Positions 36,997-48,590 are shown, counted from the stretch's first letter. The stretch: 64,000 nt of DNA from Chaenocephalus aceratus (GCA_023974075.1 JAMFTG010000120.1:245001-309000); one strand, 5' to 3'. Made by a program: numbers and translations. The notes: generated by a model from the letters alone, not told the origin.

Positions 36997-37474
36997 TACG
37001 CGTGAGAGGAACACCCCGGTTATTATCCACGTTTCATTCGGAAACAGCTCAACACCGACATGTAATTCCACTGCACGAGGAAAGAGGCTTAACTGGTGAA
37101 CATCGACATATTTCATCCCGGCGAAGAAAGCTGACACAGCCAATAACTTCTGTCAAAACAAAGCGAGTGTAAATCTAGCCCCTGCCGTGCTTCCATCTGA
37201 CTTCCCCGTGATTCCACATCTACTTCCTTCTCTGCTGTTACGACACACGCAGGAACCCAACGACTGCAGCGTTCTCTATTTCAATCCATCAGCTATCAAG
37301 AAGACAGAGAGGCCTCAGGTGAGCGTACCTGCTTCACATCCAAACGCATGCACCCATGGGTGTCTCGTACAGGTGGGAGGATAGGCCTTGAATAGGTGTG
37401 CTTGTAATGTGTTATGATCCGGGCTCGGGGAATGTGAGATGGGGGCGGCGCGTGATCGCCGTCTCGGTTCTTAC

Positions 37475-38055
37475 CTTGGCAGCCACCGAGGAGCTGGGTT
37501 TCTCCAGGAGATCCCAGAGTTTCTTCCGCTTGTCGGGGCAGCAGGTGTTATCAAACTCGATCTCGCCCTCTCGATCTCTCATCGTCTCCGCCTCCCTGCG
37601 CAGCTCCTCGTTCATCTGCTCCTTCTTCTGGTGGTATCGCGCCTGGCAGCAGGACTCCAGGTAGATCTCGTCGATCCCCCAGTAGTCCAGCTCCTGGCCG
37701 AAGGAAGGGCGCACATCTCCTCCATCATGTGCAGCTTCCCCGTGCGGTAGAAGTTCAGGATGGAGGTGAAAGCTCCCGGGTGGCGGTCGAAGAAGTACTC
37801 GTTCTCGTTGAGGCTGTAGTCGTCACACACCTCCATCAGGGAGTCGTGGGTGTTGCAGTCTCGAAGTTTCCCCAGGCGAGTCCTCGGTAATCGGTCCAGA
37901 GTTCGCCATAAGACCTCGTGATTCAGCCCCCCGACGTTGAGGCGAACTCTGCGAGACCTTGCTTTGATGCGGACGATATCGATGGGCTCGGGGGGAAGAG
38001 AAGAGCTGGACCTGATGCTCGAGGACTTCAACCCTGGTCCGATCTTCTCAGCCAT
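37475..38055 (-). CDS. kcnb2: Kv2-family voltage-gated K+ channel, first coding exon (partial, one-base frameshift)
   Basis: Kv2 channels are tetrameric delayed-rectifier K+ channels of the plasma membrane; this exon encodes the cytoplasmic N-terminus and T1 domain. Seen: the start ATG is at 38053-38055 with a good context; residues 1-30 are Ser-rich and end in the Kv2 motif [10 protein letters not shown]1 begins near residue 36 with [19 protein letters not shown] and continues with [19 protein letters not shown]; the non-Shaker zinc motif HX5C is at H109/C115. After C115 the frame shifts by one base (about 37705-37707), and the other frame carries the rest: [20 protein letters not shown] to KLWDLLEKP and SSVAAK. 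With one base added the exon is 582 nt (194 codons) and ends at GCCAAG|GTAAGA, a phase-0 donor with GT at 37473-37474. Start MAEK, GGLNHEV and [12 protein letters not shown] fit kcnb2 better than kcnb1. The S1-S6 exon is outside the window. The frameshift may be a sequence error. Confidence 0.9.
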
Positions 38056-38154
38056 GGTGACGGAGGAGGGGGAGATGTGACTCGAACAAAACGATAAAAA
38101 AGTCCCAAGAATGTTGATTTATGTTGGATCCTCTTTAGGGAAGTCCCTCCATGG
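38056..38154 (-). other. kcnb2: Candidate kcnb2 5' UTR with splice acceptor
   Basis: On the minus strand a pyrimidine-rich stretch ending CTTCCTCAG lies just upstream of position 38154, with AG at 38155-38156, about 100 nt before the start codon. Known Kv2 genes have a non-coding first exon, so this can be the acceptor of the exon that carries the start. Inferred from splice-signal quality only; no transcript evidence. Confidence 0.5.
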
Positions 38155-38993
38155 CTGAGGAAGCAAGGAGACAGGTTATGAGATTAGATATCCTCACTTT
38201 CCTCACACACCTGTTACTTAAAGCCAGTCGTAAAGAACAGCCGCACATCGATCCTTTCACCACCTTTCTAAGCAACAATCCATGATTTAGTTTTAACGGT
38301 CAATGGCTGCTTTGCTGCTGTGTAGTGAAGCGATGGAAGCCTGCTCTCGATGCAGTCCCATCGCTCAGAGAAGGGCTCAGGAAGCAATGAACCAAAATAA
38401 ACCTCAACATGCATTCTCATTATTTGATTAAATTAATACATTTTAGGTCATTTTAATCACATTTCCTGACTACTGTAACCTCTTGCACATAAGAAGCCAC
38501 GGTGAAGGGTTTTTAATTTAACGGAATGATTGATATGCCCTTTGCTCTGGGATAAGTCCTCAACATGATATAAAAAGTGGCACATATTGGAGTCTTTAAT
38601 CATGTATTGCGGCAGGTTACCATTTGGCTTAACATCAGAGTTCAGACTGGAGATACGAGGGTTTTCTTGAATGCAACAGTTTTCACTTTGCCTGGTTCTC
38701 TGCAGCCAGCACTGGCCACCACAGAGACTGTTCCACTATGCAAATGGGACGGAGTGAGTAGGAGTGTGTTGGATTTAAAGCTGCATCGCATTAGTAATCC
38801 ATTCCTCCTAACTTGTTCTGCAGTCCTATAAATCTCACAGCCTTGCAGAGCTGCGATTTCTGTTCTGTAGTTTTTTTTAAATCCAACCCCGTATGGTGAC
38901 TCAAAACCAGCTGCACCCGCAACGCGTGAGATCCGCTACACGGCGTGTGCTCAAAGTGTCCAGAAACTGACACGGAAAAGCTGTTTCTCTCAC
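38155..38993 (-). other. Candidate short 5' UTR intron of kcnb2
   Basis: The stretch of about 0.84 kb between a GTGAGA donor (minus strand, GT at 38992-38993) and the acceptor at 38155-38156. It is A/T-rich apart from its upstream edge, shows no conserved reading frame, and contains no repeat I recognise. Inference from splice signals only. Confidence 0.4.
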
Positions 38994-39460
38994 CTTGCCG
39001 GGATAAACCACCTTTTGCATGCGAGCTCCTCTCGTTCCGTGGGGGAGTCGAGGGTCGAAAGGGAGCCGGGATCCCCCCCTGGTCAAGCGGCCACTGAGGA
39101 GGAGAGCAGTCCGCGGACGCCTCGCGGAGAACGCGCGTCCCACATATTTGATGAAAAACGACTCGAAAATAGAGGAGGAGAAAGAAGAACACCGCGAATA
39201 TCTCCCGCTACTGATGTCCACAGCGACAGACCCGGCGTGGTTTCTCCATCCGTGGAAGCGGTCCTGCCTGTTCCTACATCCGGAGGGTCTGAATCACTGT
39301 GCTGCAGACGCGTAAAAGGAGAGTGGAAGGAACGGGATAATCTGCAGAGTGTCCCGCTGCACACTACACGAGGAGGAGCACCCTGCGCCACATCCTCCCA
39401 ATACAACACTAATGCAACTGGGCAGCACATTTCACTCCGTAACACATCCGAGTGAACCCA
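38920..39460 (-). promoter_or_regulatory. CpG-dense putative promoter / non-coding exon 1 of kcnb2
   Basis: This is the most CpG-dense unique stretch near the gene (clusters such as GCAACGCGTGAG and GGACGCCTCGCGGAG on the plus strand), directly upstream of the kcnb2 start exon on the same strand. On the minus strand GGCAAG|GTGAGA at 38992-38996 is a strong donor, so a non-coding exon could end at 38994. Longer open frames here match nothing I recognise and are probably GC-driven. Transcription start not determined. Confidence 0.45.
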
Positions 39461-39800
39461 GGTCGTCACATTTCGACATTATAGGAAGAAATAAGAGGAT
39501 AAAGTAGAAAGGTTTTAAAATGGACATTGTTACAGTGGAAAAGAGCAGCTAATGTTACCTAAGTAGCTTGCACTAATATTTCTCTTTGCACATTTCACTC
39601 CGTAACACATCCGAGTGAACCCAGGTCGTCACATTTCGACATTGTAGGAAAAATAAGAGGATAAAGTAGAGAGGTTTTAAACGCTCACACAGAGCGTGCC
39701 ATTATCAGAATCAGAATCAGAATCAGGGAGACATTGTTACAGCAGCAGAACATAGCGTAATGTAAGTGGCGTGCACTAATATTTCTTTTGCACATTCTCA
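39423..39800 (+). repeat. Tandem duplication upstream of kcnb2
   Basis: A unit of about 165-200 bp present twice (39423-39590 and 39588-39800): CATTTCACTCCGTAACACAT, CCCAGGTCGTCACATTTCGA and CACTAATATTTCT recur. The second copy contains (AATCAG)n. Confidence 0.88.
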
Positions 39801-40582
39801 AAGATATTGAAGTGACTGTTATTTTGTATATTTGATTGTTGTGTTTTTATTTCGGTCTTAATGTGTCCCATGTTCCTTTGATGCAGTCAGAGCTGGGTAA
39901 AGCTGCATTCTCCCTTTTTATGGAATACGCTGCAAGTAAAACTTTGTCGAGGCACTTCCTACTGTAAATGCTTTTAAAGGTATGCTACGATTAGCCCTTC
40001 ATGAAACATGTAGCTGTTACCTGATGCTATTGCTGATGTGAGTATGCTTCTTGCCACTGCACAAATGGCCTTCTGTATTTATATTTGAATTGTATGTTTT
40101 TTGTGTTTAATGTCCTTGTTTTATGTTGAAACTTGTTGTGTGCCGTGTTGGTCAGGACTCCCTGGAAGAAGAGATCTTGTATCTCAATGGGACATTCCTG
40201 GATAAATAAAGGATAAATATTTATTTTTTTTAAATGTCCTTGACTGTATACATATTGGCACACATGTTTTTACATTTGTTTTTATATTCTGGATTGTGGG
40301 GAAACGGTATTTCGATCTCTCTTACACAGACAAGCTGAGAGGTTGACAATAAAGCTGACTTTGACTTGAATGAATTATGATAACAAAAGTCACGCAATTT
40401 ACAAAAAACTCATAACTTTATCTCATATCTTATAAAGCTTCGTAAAGACCGGGTTTGAAGAGTCGGCAGCAAATGAGATGCACACTTTGCCAACGGCGAC
40501 TTTTAGTGAAATGGCCATGAAGTGTAAATGCAGCAAAAAGCCTGCAGCGTTTTAAAGAAACTCTAAATACAGATAAATGATT

Positions 40583-40674
40583 TTCCTCCTCCTCCTCCTC
40601 CTCCTCCTCCTCCTCCCCTCCTCCTCCTCCTCCTCCCCTCCTCCTCCTCCTCCTCCTCCTCCTCCTCCTCCTCT
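40583..40674. repeat. (TCC)n microsatellite
   Basis: About 30 TCC units with two CCCC interruptions; pyrimidine-only strand. Confidence 0.98.
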
Positions 40675-40905
40675 CACACTCTGTGTTGCCACTACAAGTG
40701 AACCAACAGCTGCACCACATGAGATGCCCACCTGACCCACCGGTCACGTGGTCCAACAGGAGGCTCCTCACCACTTTGACAGAGCACTAGTACTCTACTT
40801 AGGAGCCATATCTAAATGCATATTGATCTCCCACGCCTGCTCTCACATCAATACCTCTAGATATTAAACTATGTATCTGTCACTATGGTTACCTGCACTG
40901 CCTCT

Positions 40906-40945
<40 letters not shown>

Positions 40946-41124
40946 TGTGTGTGTTGTGTGTGTGTGTGTGCACATTTCCCCTTAGCAAAGCATTTCTGTG
41001 GCAGAAATGTGATTATACACCGCATGTGTAATTGATTTTCTTGCCATGTTCCTTCCTTCCAGTGACAAGGGATCAATAATGCAGCATTGACTCACCGGAG
41101 CCTGTGTGTGCACGAGGTCCTGAC

Positions 41125-41167
<43 letters not shown>

Positions 41168-41177
41168 TGTGGGTGTG
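40906..41177. repeat. Two (GT)n tracts
   Basis: GT runs at 40906-40970 and 41129-41177 with GTGGTG and TTG interruptions; ordinary sequence between. Confidence 0.97.
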
Positions 41178-42059
41178 TGTGAGAGTTTAAAGGTCAAAGG
41201 CTTTGGCTCTGTCCAGATGTCACATGCGGATCTGCAGATATATGCAGATAACTCTTCTGTATATTTATGGCTGCGACATACGGACGTGATGAATGATTTG
41301 AAAGTGACGGCAGCGCTGCGTTGCGGCCTCGACCTCCCGGCCATGCACATGTGATCTAGCAAGAGGCTTAAACGCATCTAAGCGGCAACAACCGAGATGT
41401 CCTCCGGCGTCAGAAGTCGACTTTCCGGGTTTCTCACTCATTTGGGCACTTTTTATAGTTTTGAATTCTGTAAACGTACTTTTTTTACTTTTGCTGTATT
41501 TAAATATTAATTAATTATTTCTTGTATTCTTTTATTATTCTATTGCGTTATCACCCATTACTCTATTTGACTTCCTCATTATATGCACAACATGAAGCGC
41601 ACAAGTAAAGCAATTTGAATAAAACGACTCAATAAGAAAATGTATTAAAGTTGGATTTGAACATTAATGTCGTTCTTTGACAGCACCGAGGGTTCGTCGA
41701 GCGTCTCCCTGACTGCTAATTGACATATTAAATTAACGATGGGACAGAGATGACACAGCCGTTAATTGCTGGTGCTACGGAGGAATGATGAGGGGCGATT
41801 AACTGTGTCCCCGGCCGTTGCTTATGATCAAACTGGCAGCCCTCCCGTGAGTCATGGTGTGTGAGGAACGCTGGTACTAAATAATCTGCAGAGCACGGTG
41901 TGTGTGGAGTTATGTCATGTTTTGTGCAGGAGATGCTTCCAGCTGCAACACCACCTGCATGCACGAGGAGCTGGAGCTCACGTGGGCGGAATAACTCCCG
42001 CCGGCCGCTTCTGTAATTACCAGCTTTACATAAAGACATGTGTAGGCCTGCAACTAATC

Positions 42060-42170
42060 ATTTCTGCATCAATCCATACATTGATGGGCTTATTAAATAT
42101 CAGGAATTAATGAAAGTGTCCAAAGTGATGTCTTTAAGTGTCTGTGCACAACTCAAATGTATTGGCTAGA
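42060..42170 (+). repeat. Direct repeat flanking the LINE fragment, left copy
   Basis: ATTAATGAAAGTGTCCAAAG and TGATGTCTTTAAGTGTCT recur at 43058-43160 on the other side of the LINE fragment. Confidence 0.88.
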
Positions 42171-42254
42171 CTCCATTACATGAATGCACAACAATATCTG
42201 TTTTCTTTTTTTGATTACTGTGCATTTTTATTCCATATTTTATACATTTTATAT

Positions 42255-42960
42255 TTTATTCCTCCAAATCTGAGGCCATGGTTCTCAGCAGGAAACCGAT
42301 GGACTGTCCACTCCAAGTAGGGAATGAGTCCTTACCACCCCAAGTGAAGGAGTTCAAGTATCTCAGGGTCTTGTTCTCGAGCGAGGGAACAATGGAGCGT
42401 GAGATGGGCCGGAGAACCGGAGCAGCGGGAGCGGTACTGCAGTCGCTTTACCGCACCGTGTGACGAGAAGGGAGCTGAGCCAGAAGGCAAAGCTCTCTGT
42501 CTACCGGGCCATTTTCGTTCCTACCCTCACCTATGGTCATGAAGGATGGGTCATGACCGAAAGAACCAGATCGCGGATACAAGCGGTCGAGATGGGTTTC
42601 CTCCGCCGGGTGGCTGGCGTCTCCCTTAGAGATAAGGTGAGAAGTTCGGTCATCAGGGAGGGACTCGGAGTTGAGCCGCTCCTCCTTCGCGTCGAAAGGA
42701 GCCAGTTGAGGCGGTTCGGGCACCTAGTTAGGATGCCACCTGGGCGCCTCCCTAGGGAGTGTTCCAGGCACGTCCAGCTGGGAGGAGACCGAGGGGTAGA
42801 CCTAGGACCAGGTGGAGGGACTATATCTCTTCGCTGGCCTGGGAGCGCCTTGGGACCCCCAGTCAGAGCTGGGTGATGAGGGGGAAGGAACGTGTGGGGC
42901 TCTCTGCTGGAACTGCTACCCCGAGACCCGACCACGGAGAAGCGGAGAAGATGGATGGAT
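42255..42960 (+). mobile_element. Non-LTR retrotransposon 3' fragment (Rex1/L2-like), RT C-terminal region
   Basis: Encodes the end of a LINE reverse-transcriptase protein in three frames. Frame 1 (from 42278) has VKEFKYLRVLFSSEG and ends near 42463. Frame 2 (42460-42760) carries ELSQKAKLSVYRAI, PTLTYGHEGWVMTE, FLRRVAG and LRRFGHLVRMPPGRLP, a very common fish LINE signature. Frame 3 (from 42759) carries RRPRGRPRTRWRDYISSLAW. The 3' end GCGGAGAAGATGGATGG is typical for the family. Two frameshifts make it a dead fragment, and the catalytic RT core is not present. Confidence 0.88.
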
Positions 42961-43057
42961 ATTATTCCTTTTTATGTAAATACTGTTTTTTAACCATTTG
43001 TAATATTGTTCTAGTTCTCTATCTGTGTTTTTATTTGTGTTTTACTTGTATGTATGC

Positions 43058-43160
43058 ACCATGACGCATTGTTGAGCTTATTACATATCAGAAATTAATG
43101 AAAGTGTCCAAAGTGATGTCTTTAAGTGTCTTCTGTTGGGGCACAACTCAAATATATCGA
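43058..43160 (+). repeat. Direct repeat flanking the LINE fragment, right copy
   Basis: Partner of 42060-42170. Confidence 0.88.
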
Positions 43161-43489
43161 CTATAACGTGATTTACGACAGAGAAAAGCAGCAAATCTTC
43201 ACATTTGAGATCCTGAAAACCTGGAAGTGACTTTTCTGACATCAAAACCCGACTGGAAAGGAGTTGTGTTGTGAAATGTCTTTGTCCCCTCACAAGTGTC
43301 CATAGAGATGTGCAAGGATCTACTTTTATTTATTTGTTAAATTCCCGTGTACACTGTGGGCATGTTTGCTTGTGTGGGATGTTGCCATAGCGACCCAAAT
43401 TGTAGCATGCTGCTGCTGCAGGAACAGTGTGGAGAGACAGCGATTGAATCGGCGGCTCCATTAACCTCTGTGTTCATCAGAAAGCGTCC

Positions 43490-43900
43490 CGCACGCCGAC
43501 GCTGTAACGGAGGACGTTTTCAACACAACATCGTGCGTGTGAAGATGCAACGACCGCCAGCTTCTTCTTCTGTGCGTTCCCATCGATCCCAGTCCCAACA
43601 TGATACATACATATAAGGGACCAGTTCATCCCCCAGGCCTTAAGAAAGAACATCCGTAACATTCATCTGTTGAAACTCAGATATATCAATATTCCAGTTA
43701 CTTGTATATCGACTATTCTGCAATATTTATATTCTGTTTCATTCTATTTACTTGCACTATTGCACCTTGAGGTGTCCTGATGCCTCGCCGCTGACTTTCA
43801 ACACAACATCCTGCTTTTGAAGATGCAGAAAAGCCTAAATAACCTCCACCGTCTCTTCTGTGCGTTCCCATCCATCCCAAGACGCGTTCCCCGATGCCTC
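43490..43900 (+). repeat. Degenerate direct repeat (43510-43600 and 43795-43890)
   Basis: TTTCAACACAACATC, GAAGATGCA and TCTGTGCGTTCCCATC recur at about 285-bp spacing. No gene recognised. Confidence 0.7.
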
Positions 43901-44977
43901 GCCCCGTCGCCGCCTGCTGTCTCTCCCCTTTCCAATTTGTCATAACACGTGTCCTCTCCATCATCCACGCAGCCCGGCGACTCCCTCGCACCCTCAGCTT
44001 CGTCAGCAGATAGGAGCGACACCATCATCTGTTCATCACGCCTTCGTCACAGGGACGACACCGAGCTGCTGGATGTATGGAGAGCGTGCTTTGAGGGGGG
44101 GGGCATTTCAAAAGGTCTGAGCAGATTGAACATCCTGTTTCCTCTCGTGTGTGAGGTGGGAGAGGAGGGAACAGTGTGTGTGGCTACGAGAGGGGGGCAG
44201 AAGTCAAGTTGAATTAAATTCCAATAATAAGCATTCAATCAACGTGGGACTCCTCAGCGTCTATTAATAGAACGCCGCAATGGATTTCAATACTTCGCTG
44301 CAAAGAAAGACATGTGGGTGGGCAAGGTTAAATGTGTGTGTGTGTGTGGTGTGTGTTGAGGAAGGCCCCTGCCTGGACGTGGGAGCAGGGAATCAGTGCA
44401 GCTCGTACTGATGTGCACTCGAGGATGTAATTAAGTACTTCAGTACATGTACGGTTCTTATACTTCAGTATGTCCATGTTCTGCTAGTTTAAACTCCCGC
44501 TCGACACATCAGAGGTATTTTGTACATTTTTACTCAAATACATTTCTTTTAAAAAACTTTTTCCCGCCCTTTTGTCCACATGTGTTGATTTTACATTCTT
44601 CTGATGAACTGAAGGACGACATTTGCATCGAGACAATTCCTTAATCTGAATAAAGTCTTCAAAGGCCTGAATGCTTTGTCTTTGTCTGTTTATTCTCTGT
44701 GTCTATTTTTAGCTTCTGGACAAGTGAAGGTCCCCACAGCTGGGCAGTCGTGGCCTTCAGAGCCGGGTCATTAATCTGTGTCATGTCTCCATTCATCCCA
44801 CCACACACACACCTGTTCACCTCTGCAGCCGCCAACAAGCCTCCGAAACACACACCACACACACCACACACAGACACACACACTGGATGTCCGAGGGGCT
44901 TATCTCTCTCAGTGTCCGACACCACAGTGCATCTTAATCCGTATTCAACCCCAACGAGTCCTTCTCAATACGCCCCC

Positions 44978-44994
44978 CCTCTCTCTCTCTCTCC

Positions 44995-45028
<34 letters not shown>
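44978..45028. repeat. (CT)n microsatellite
   Basis: Pyrimidine tract of CT repeats with CCCTC interruptions. Confidence 0.97.
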
Positions 45029-45030
<2 letters not shown>

Positions 45031-45456
45031 CCCATCCCCCCTGCCATCAATCAAAGCGAGGAAACTATGCCTTAAAAACAATCTTTAAATATAAATAAAG
45101 CCTGCTGTGTGTTTTTTGATGGAGTCCACATCTCTGCTGAGACACATGATTGATGAGCTGCTGGGAAGGTGTGCAGAACACATCCAGGTCGCTTATCGAA
45201 TGGTGTCGCTGTGTTTCAGTTTTTACTGGGACCGGCTGGTCAGCGGTCCGTCGGAGTGCGGCCCGGCACGTGGCTGCAGGCCGAGAGGCGCGTTACACAT
45301 CACATCACTGACAGGATCACCGGTGTTGTCTTGGTTTTGCTTTACTTTTGGACAAGTGGGAAATAAACATTTCATAGTCTACAAAGTGTCCGTCCAACGC
45401 AAGCAAACATGAACATCATAAGATAAGACTAGACACTAGTCTTATTTGTTTCGTCG

Positions 45457-45598
45457 TCGTCGTCGTCGTCGTCGTCTTCTTCTTCTTCTTCTTCTTCTTC
45501 TTCTCTTCTTCTTCTCTTCTTCTTCTCTTCTCTTTTCTTCTTCTTCTTCTTCTTCTTCTTCTTCTCTTCTTCTCTTCTTCTTCTTCTTCTTCTCTTCT
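45457..45598. repeat. (TCG)n then (TTC)n microsatellite
   Basis: Seven GTC/TCG units followed by about 120 bp of TTC with TCTTC variants. Confidence 0.98.
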
Positions 45599-45693
45599 TG
45601 CACATGTGGTTTTAAGATCACACGATAGAGAAAGTATATCCGTCTCATTTATAGTCAGAACATGTCGTTACACTTGATATCAAACCTAATAAC

Positions 45694-46042
45694 TTAAAGG
45701 TGGGGTAGGTAAGTTTGAGACACCGGCTCGAGGTACACTTGTTGTTATATTCCATGGATGCTCTTAACATCCCGATAGCTATGAATATCTGAAGTGCTTT
45801 GAAGCCGTGGTACCGTAAAAAGCACGACCAATAATCTGAGCCGGCTAAAGTAGCTGGATGGCCTACCTGCCTGTCAGCCTTCCATCCTAGCACACACTCA
45901 TCCCGTGCCCTCATTGGTCATGTGCGCGTTCGTGCGTGTTGGAGGAGGGGCTCTGTGAGGAAGTGGCAGATTTTTTCCGGTTGTTTATTTTCAAATTCTA
46001 GCCACTCGAGCCGGTTTCTCAAACTTACCTACCCACCTTTAA
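45694..46042. mobile_element. TTAA-flanked MITE with ~35-bp inverted repeats
   Basis: TTAA at 45694-45697 and 46039-46042. The left AGGTGGGGTAGGTAAGTTTG and the right complement AGGTGGGTAGGTAAGTTTG continue as inverted repeats through ACCGGCTCGAG. A well-known fish MITE form; non-coding. Confidence 0.9.
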
Positions 46043-46084
46043 GTCTTGTTTTTAGACAAGGCATCTTGAGCATCCTTTGAAGTC

Positions 46085-46250
46085 AAAGTCTCTTAAAAAT
46101 CTTATTTTATAGGAAAATCTCCACGAACTAACATCAGAAAGCTGAACACGTCTGAGCATTTCTGGCTTTTTTTGTTATAAATTCTCTAATTCTGGTCAAA
46201 TATAGTTCAAAATAAGTTTCCCCAGCTAAATACAAGATCTCAATTATCAA
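46085..46250 (-). repeat. Dispersed repeat, copy 2
   Basis: Reverse complement of 26850-27020, directly following the TTAA MITE at 45694-46042. Confidence 0.8.
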
Positions 46251-47800
46251 TGATCCCATCTTACTTCATTGAACTTGTTTCACTGGCAGATTTCTTCACT
46301 TATCCGGTGCCATCTGGACTCGACCCCTCTCTTCTTCTCTCTGCATGTTTGAGCCAACACAGACGGTTGCTTCCCTCTCAGCACAGCCTCAGTGTACCTC
46401 CACATTTCAGAAGGTCTGCACCAAACTCATCAGCATTCACCCGTGAGAACGATGCCCGCCGCGCGGACAAGATGCTCAGCGCTGCACCTTGACCCAGAAG
46501 TGCTCGTGGCAGCATGATAATGTGAATATAATGCACTCTCTAATTGCTGTGGAAACATCCAGGTTGGCAACGTGGCCCGTTACTGCTGTCAGGAGGCGTC
46601 CTCTGAGAGGAGGCGCGCGTGCTCAGGGCAGGTGTGCCACCGCCAGAGTGGTGTTCGCTGAAATGAGAGACAGGAGCTCAGGGCGCGCGGGGTGAATAGC
46701 AATGAAGTCACGCGGCAGCTGCGATATTACCGGCTCCACTCGGTGCAGTCTGAATGTGACGAGGGCCTTTTCTATCTCAAAAACACAACACTCAAAGAGG
46801 CCGCACGCGGAAGACAGGCTGTTGCACTCTGTGCTTCGCTGCAGCACTTATCTTGGTTAACAACAACACTTTAATTCTGTTTTCCACCAAAACAGAACGA
46901 AGAGGAAAAAAGCTTCAATAGCCAGCAGACAGGGGGGTGAACAGTTAGGATGATTCTAAGGGCCCGTGACTGACAGGGGCCCCAACAAATGTTAGAACAT
47001 TAAGAACAAATGTTTAAGTAACCTTTCATCAATCATCAATAATTAACATTAATATAAGGTCATATTGATGATGTATTCACTAAACTTATGATTCATTTAA
47101 CTTATTTTCTTCCAAAAGTTAATTATCCAAGACATCGAACACCCCCCTCTATTTACATGTAATGGTTTGGTCCTGCCTCCAAACGGGTGTGGTTAGCATT
47201 GTGCTTGGTTGCCAGCAGATGAGTTTTGTGTTTTACGATGATCAACAAAGTAAAATGACGAAGAAGTCTGTCGGCTTGAGAAGAATGTGTTAATTGTATG
47301 TTAATAAACTAATAAGTACAAGTCCTTGCTGATTTTATATGGATTCACTTCAATGCACGTCACGTAGCATCTGGAGGAGTTATCTATCCCGGAAACTAAT
47401 TCCCATTTCCCATTAAGCCACATTTCCACTCGAGTCTGATTGCATTAGCGTTTCCACCGTGTTGCCTCGTTAACAGAACAAGTGTTACCGACGCGAGGCC
47501 CTAATCTATGCAGATGATCTCGTGCCGATGTATAGCCTCGTTCATAAGTCACAGAGGTGCATTGATACCGTTGTCGGTGTTGTAATTGGGTCCACAGGTA
47601 GTGTCGCGGAGCCCTTCTGTAACATAATGTAAAAGATGAATCATTCGGACAGGAACCCAAAGCTTCTCCTGGGAGGGATATCGTGACGGGGAAGTCTTCC
47701 TCGTCTCGCAAATGAAAATGAAAAAGAAAAGGGAGGACTTACAATGTTTAATACAGAGCCTTTCGGGGGACGGTTTGATGACCCCAAAATAAAAGCGGTT
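46251..47800. other. No gene recognised
   Basis: Flank between the dispersed repeat and the retrovirus. Short frames only. Confidence 0.55.
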
Positions 47801-47804
47801 AAGT

Positions 47805-48556
47805 TGTTATCTGTGTGTGATTTTTCTAGCGTCCAGGAGAGAAGTTTAAAAGGAGACTAAATGGAGTCTCTGAAAAGGTTCAAATTGGTACTTTAATTAA
47901 TAAAAAGCGTGGTAATGTCACAAACAGAATATAGTCCGAACAGAAATACAGCTGTGATCTCTGGCTCTGGTCGTGAAGAGAGAGCGTTGGCTCAGGTTGT
48001 GCTGAATTATATATCCTCTGCTGGCTCCTCCCTGCGGGCCGGCTCTCAACATCCGTTGTTACGCATATCAGAGGATAAAGACATTGTACATCAATATATC
48101 TAAACACGCCTTTTCTCTTCCTTAACTCTTTCATGACTTTTCATTTAACACATTCTAAACGCTGTAATCAATACTCCAAAAATACAGAAATACTTCACAG
48201 CAGTTTGGTTTTCGGTTGGTCTGAATGTTGTCACATGCTAACCACATCTGTAAACAATAACATAATCAAATAAACTGTACCTTATCCAACAATAATAATA
48301 TCTCGACGTCTATAGTTGTAGTGTTTGAATCAGTAGGTTTCGATGTGCAACATCATATCATATTGGTGCTAAATTCACCTCTATAGTAATATGGTATATT
48401 AGCCTCATGCTAACCGGAGATGAAGGATTTTCAGAATAAAAGCTTAACAAGTTCCTTGTGCACAAGAACTTCTGGTTTTCAGTGTAAAACAGCAATTAAC
48501 TGACTGTGTGTTTAAGGTGCACTATGCTCTCAAAACATTGATTTTAATTTCTAACA
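47805..48556 (-). repeat. 3' LTR of the endogenous retrovirus
   Basis: 752-bp partner of the LTR at 57364-58116. The TATA-like box reads TATATAA on the minus strand (48007-48013), with ATTAAA further downstream in the sense direction. Its outer edge is bounded by AAGT (47801-47804), duplicated after the other LTR. It is transcriptionally in the same direction as kcnb2 and lies about 9 kb upstream of the candidate exon 1. Confidence 0.93.
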
Positions 48557-48590
48557 GTCCCTCCTTACACACCTAAAAGGTGTGTATAAT
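48557..48590 (-). other. Putative polypurine tract with adjacent hairpin
   Basis: Abutting the 3' LTR, the minus strand reads AAGGAGGGAC then the LTR start TGTTAG, as expected for the plus-strand primer of reverse transcription. Next to it is a perfect 8-bp stem (TACACACC, loop TAAAA, GGTGTGTA; 48566-48586). The same purine motif plus hairpin recurs at other places in the element. Confidence 0.65.

Larger units (their letters stand above)
35613..37472. other. Intronic sequence next to the kcnb2 donor
   Basis: Two CA/GT tracts (36321, 36951) and a purine run (36543-36575). No second exon recognised. Confidence 0.6.
43161..45456. other. No gene recognised
   Basis: Direct repeats (43490-43900), CT repeats and a short TTCAGTACATGT stretch near 44440 resembling the GTAC MITE end. 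No conserved frame. Confidence 0.55.

Noticed and set aside
38901..39221. Arg/Ser-rich open frame upstream of kcnb2 as a separate gene
   Set aside because: Lies in a CpG-rich region where stop codons are rare; no recognisable domain, and overlapping frames on both strands are equally open.
42060..43160. LINE target-site duplication
   Set aside because: The flanking repeats are about 100 bp, lie some 90-100 bp away from the LINE edges and are diverged; LINE target duplications are usually under 20 bp and adjacent.
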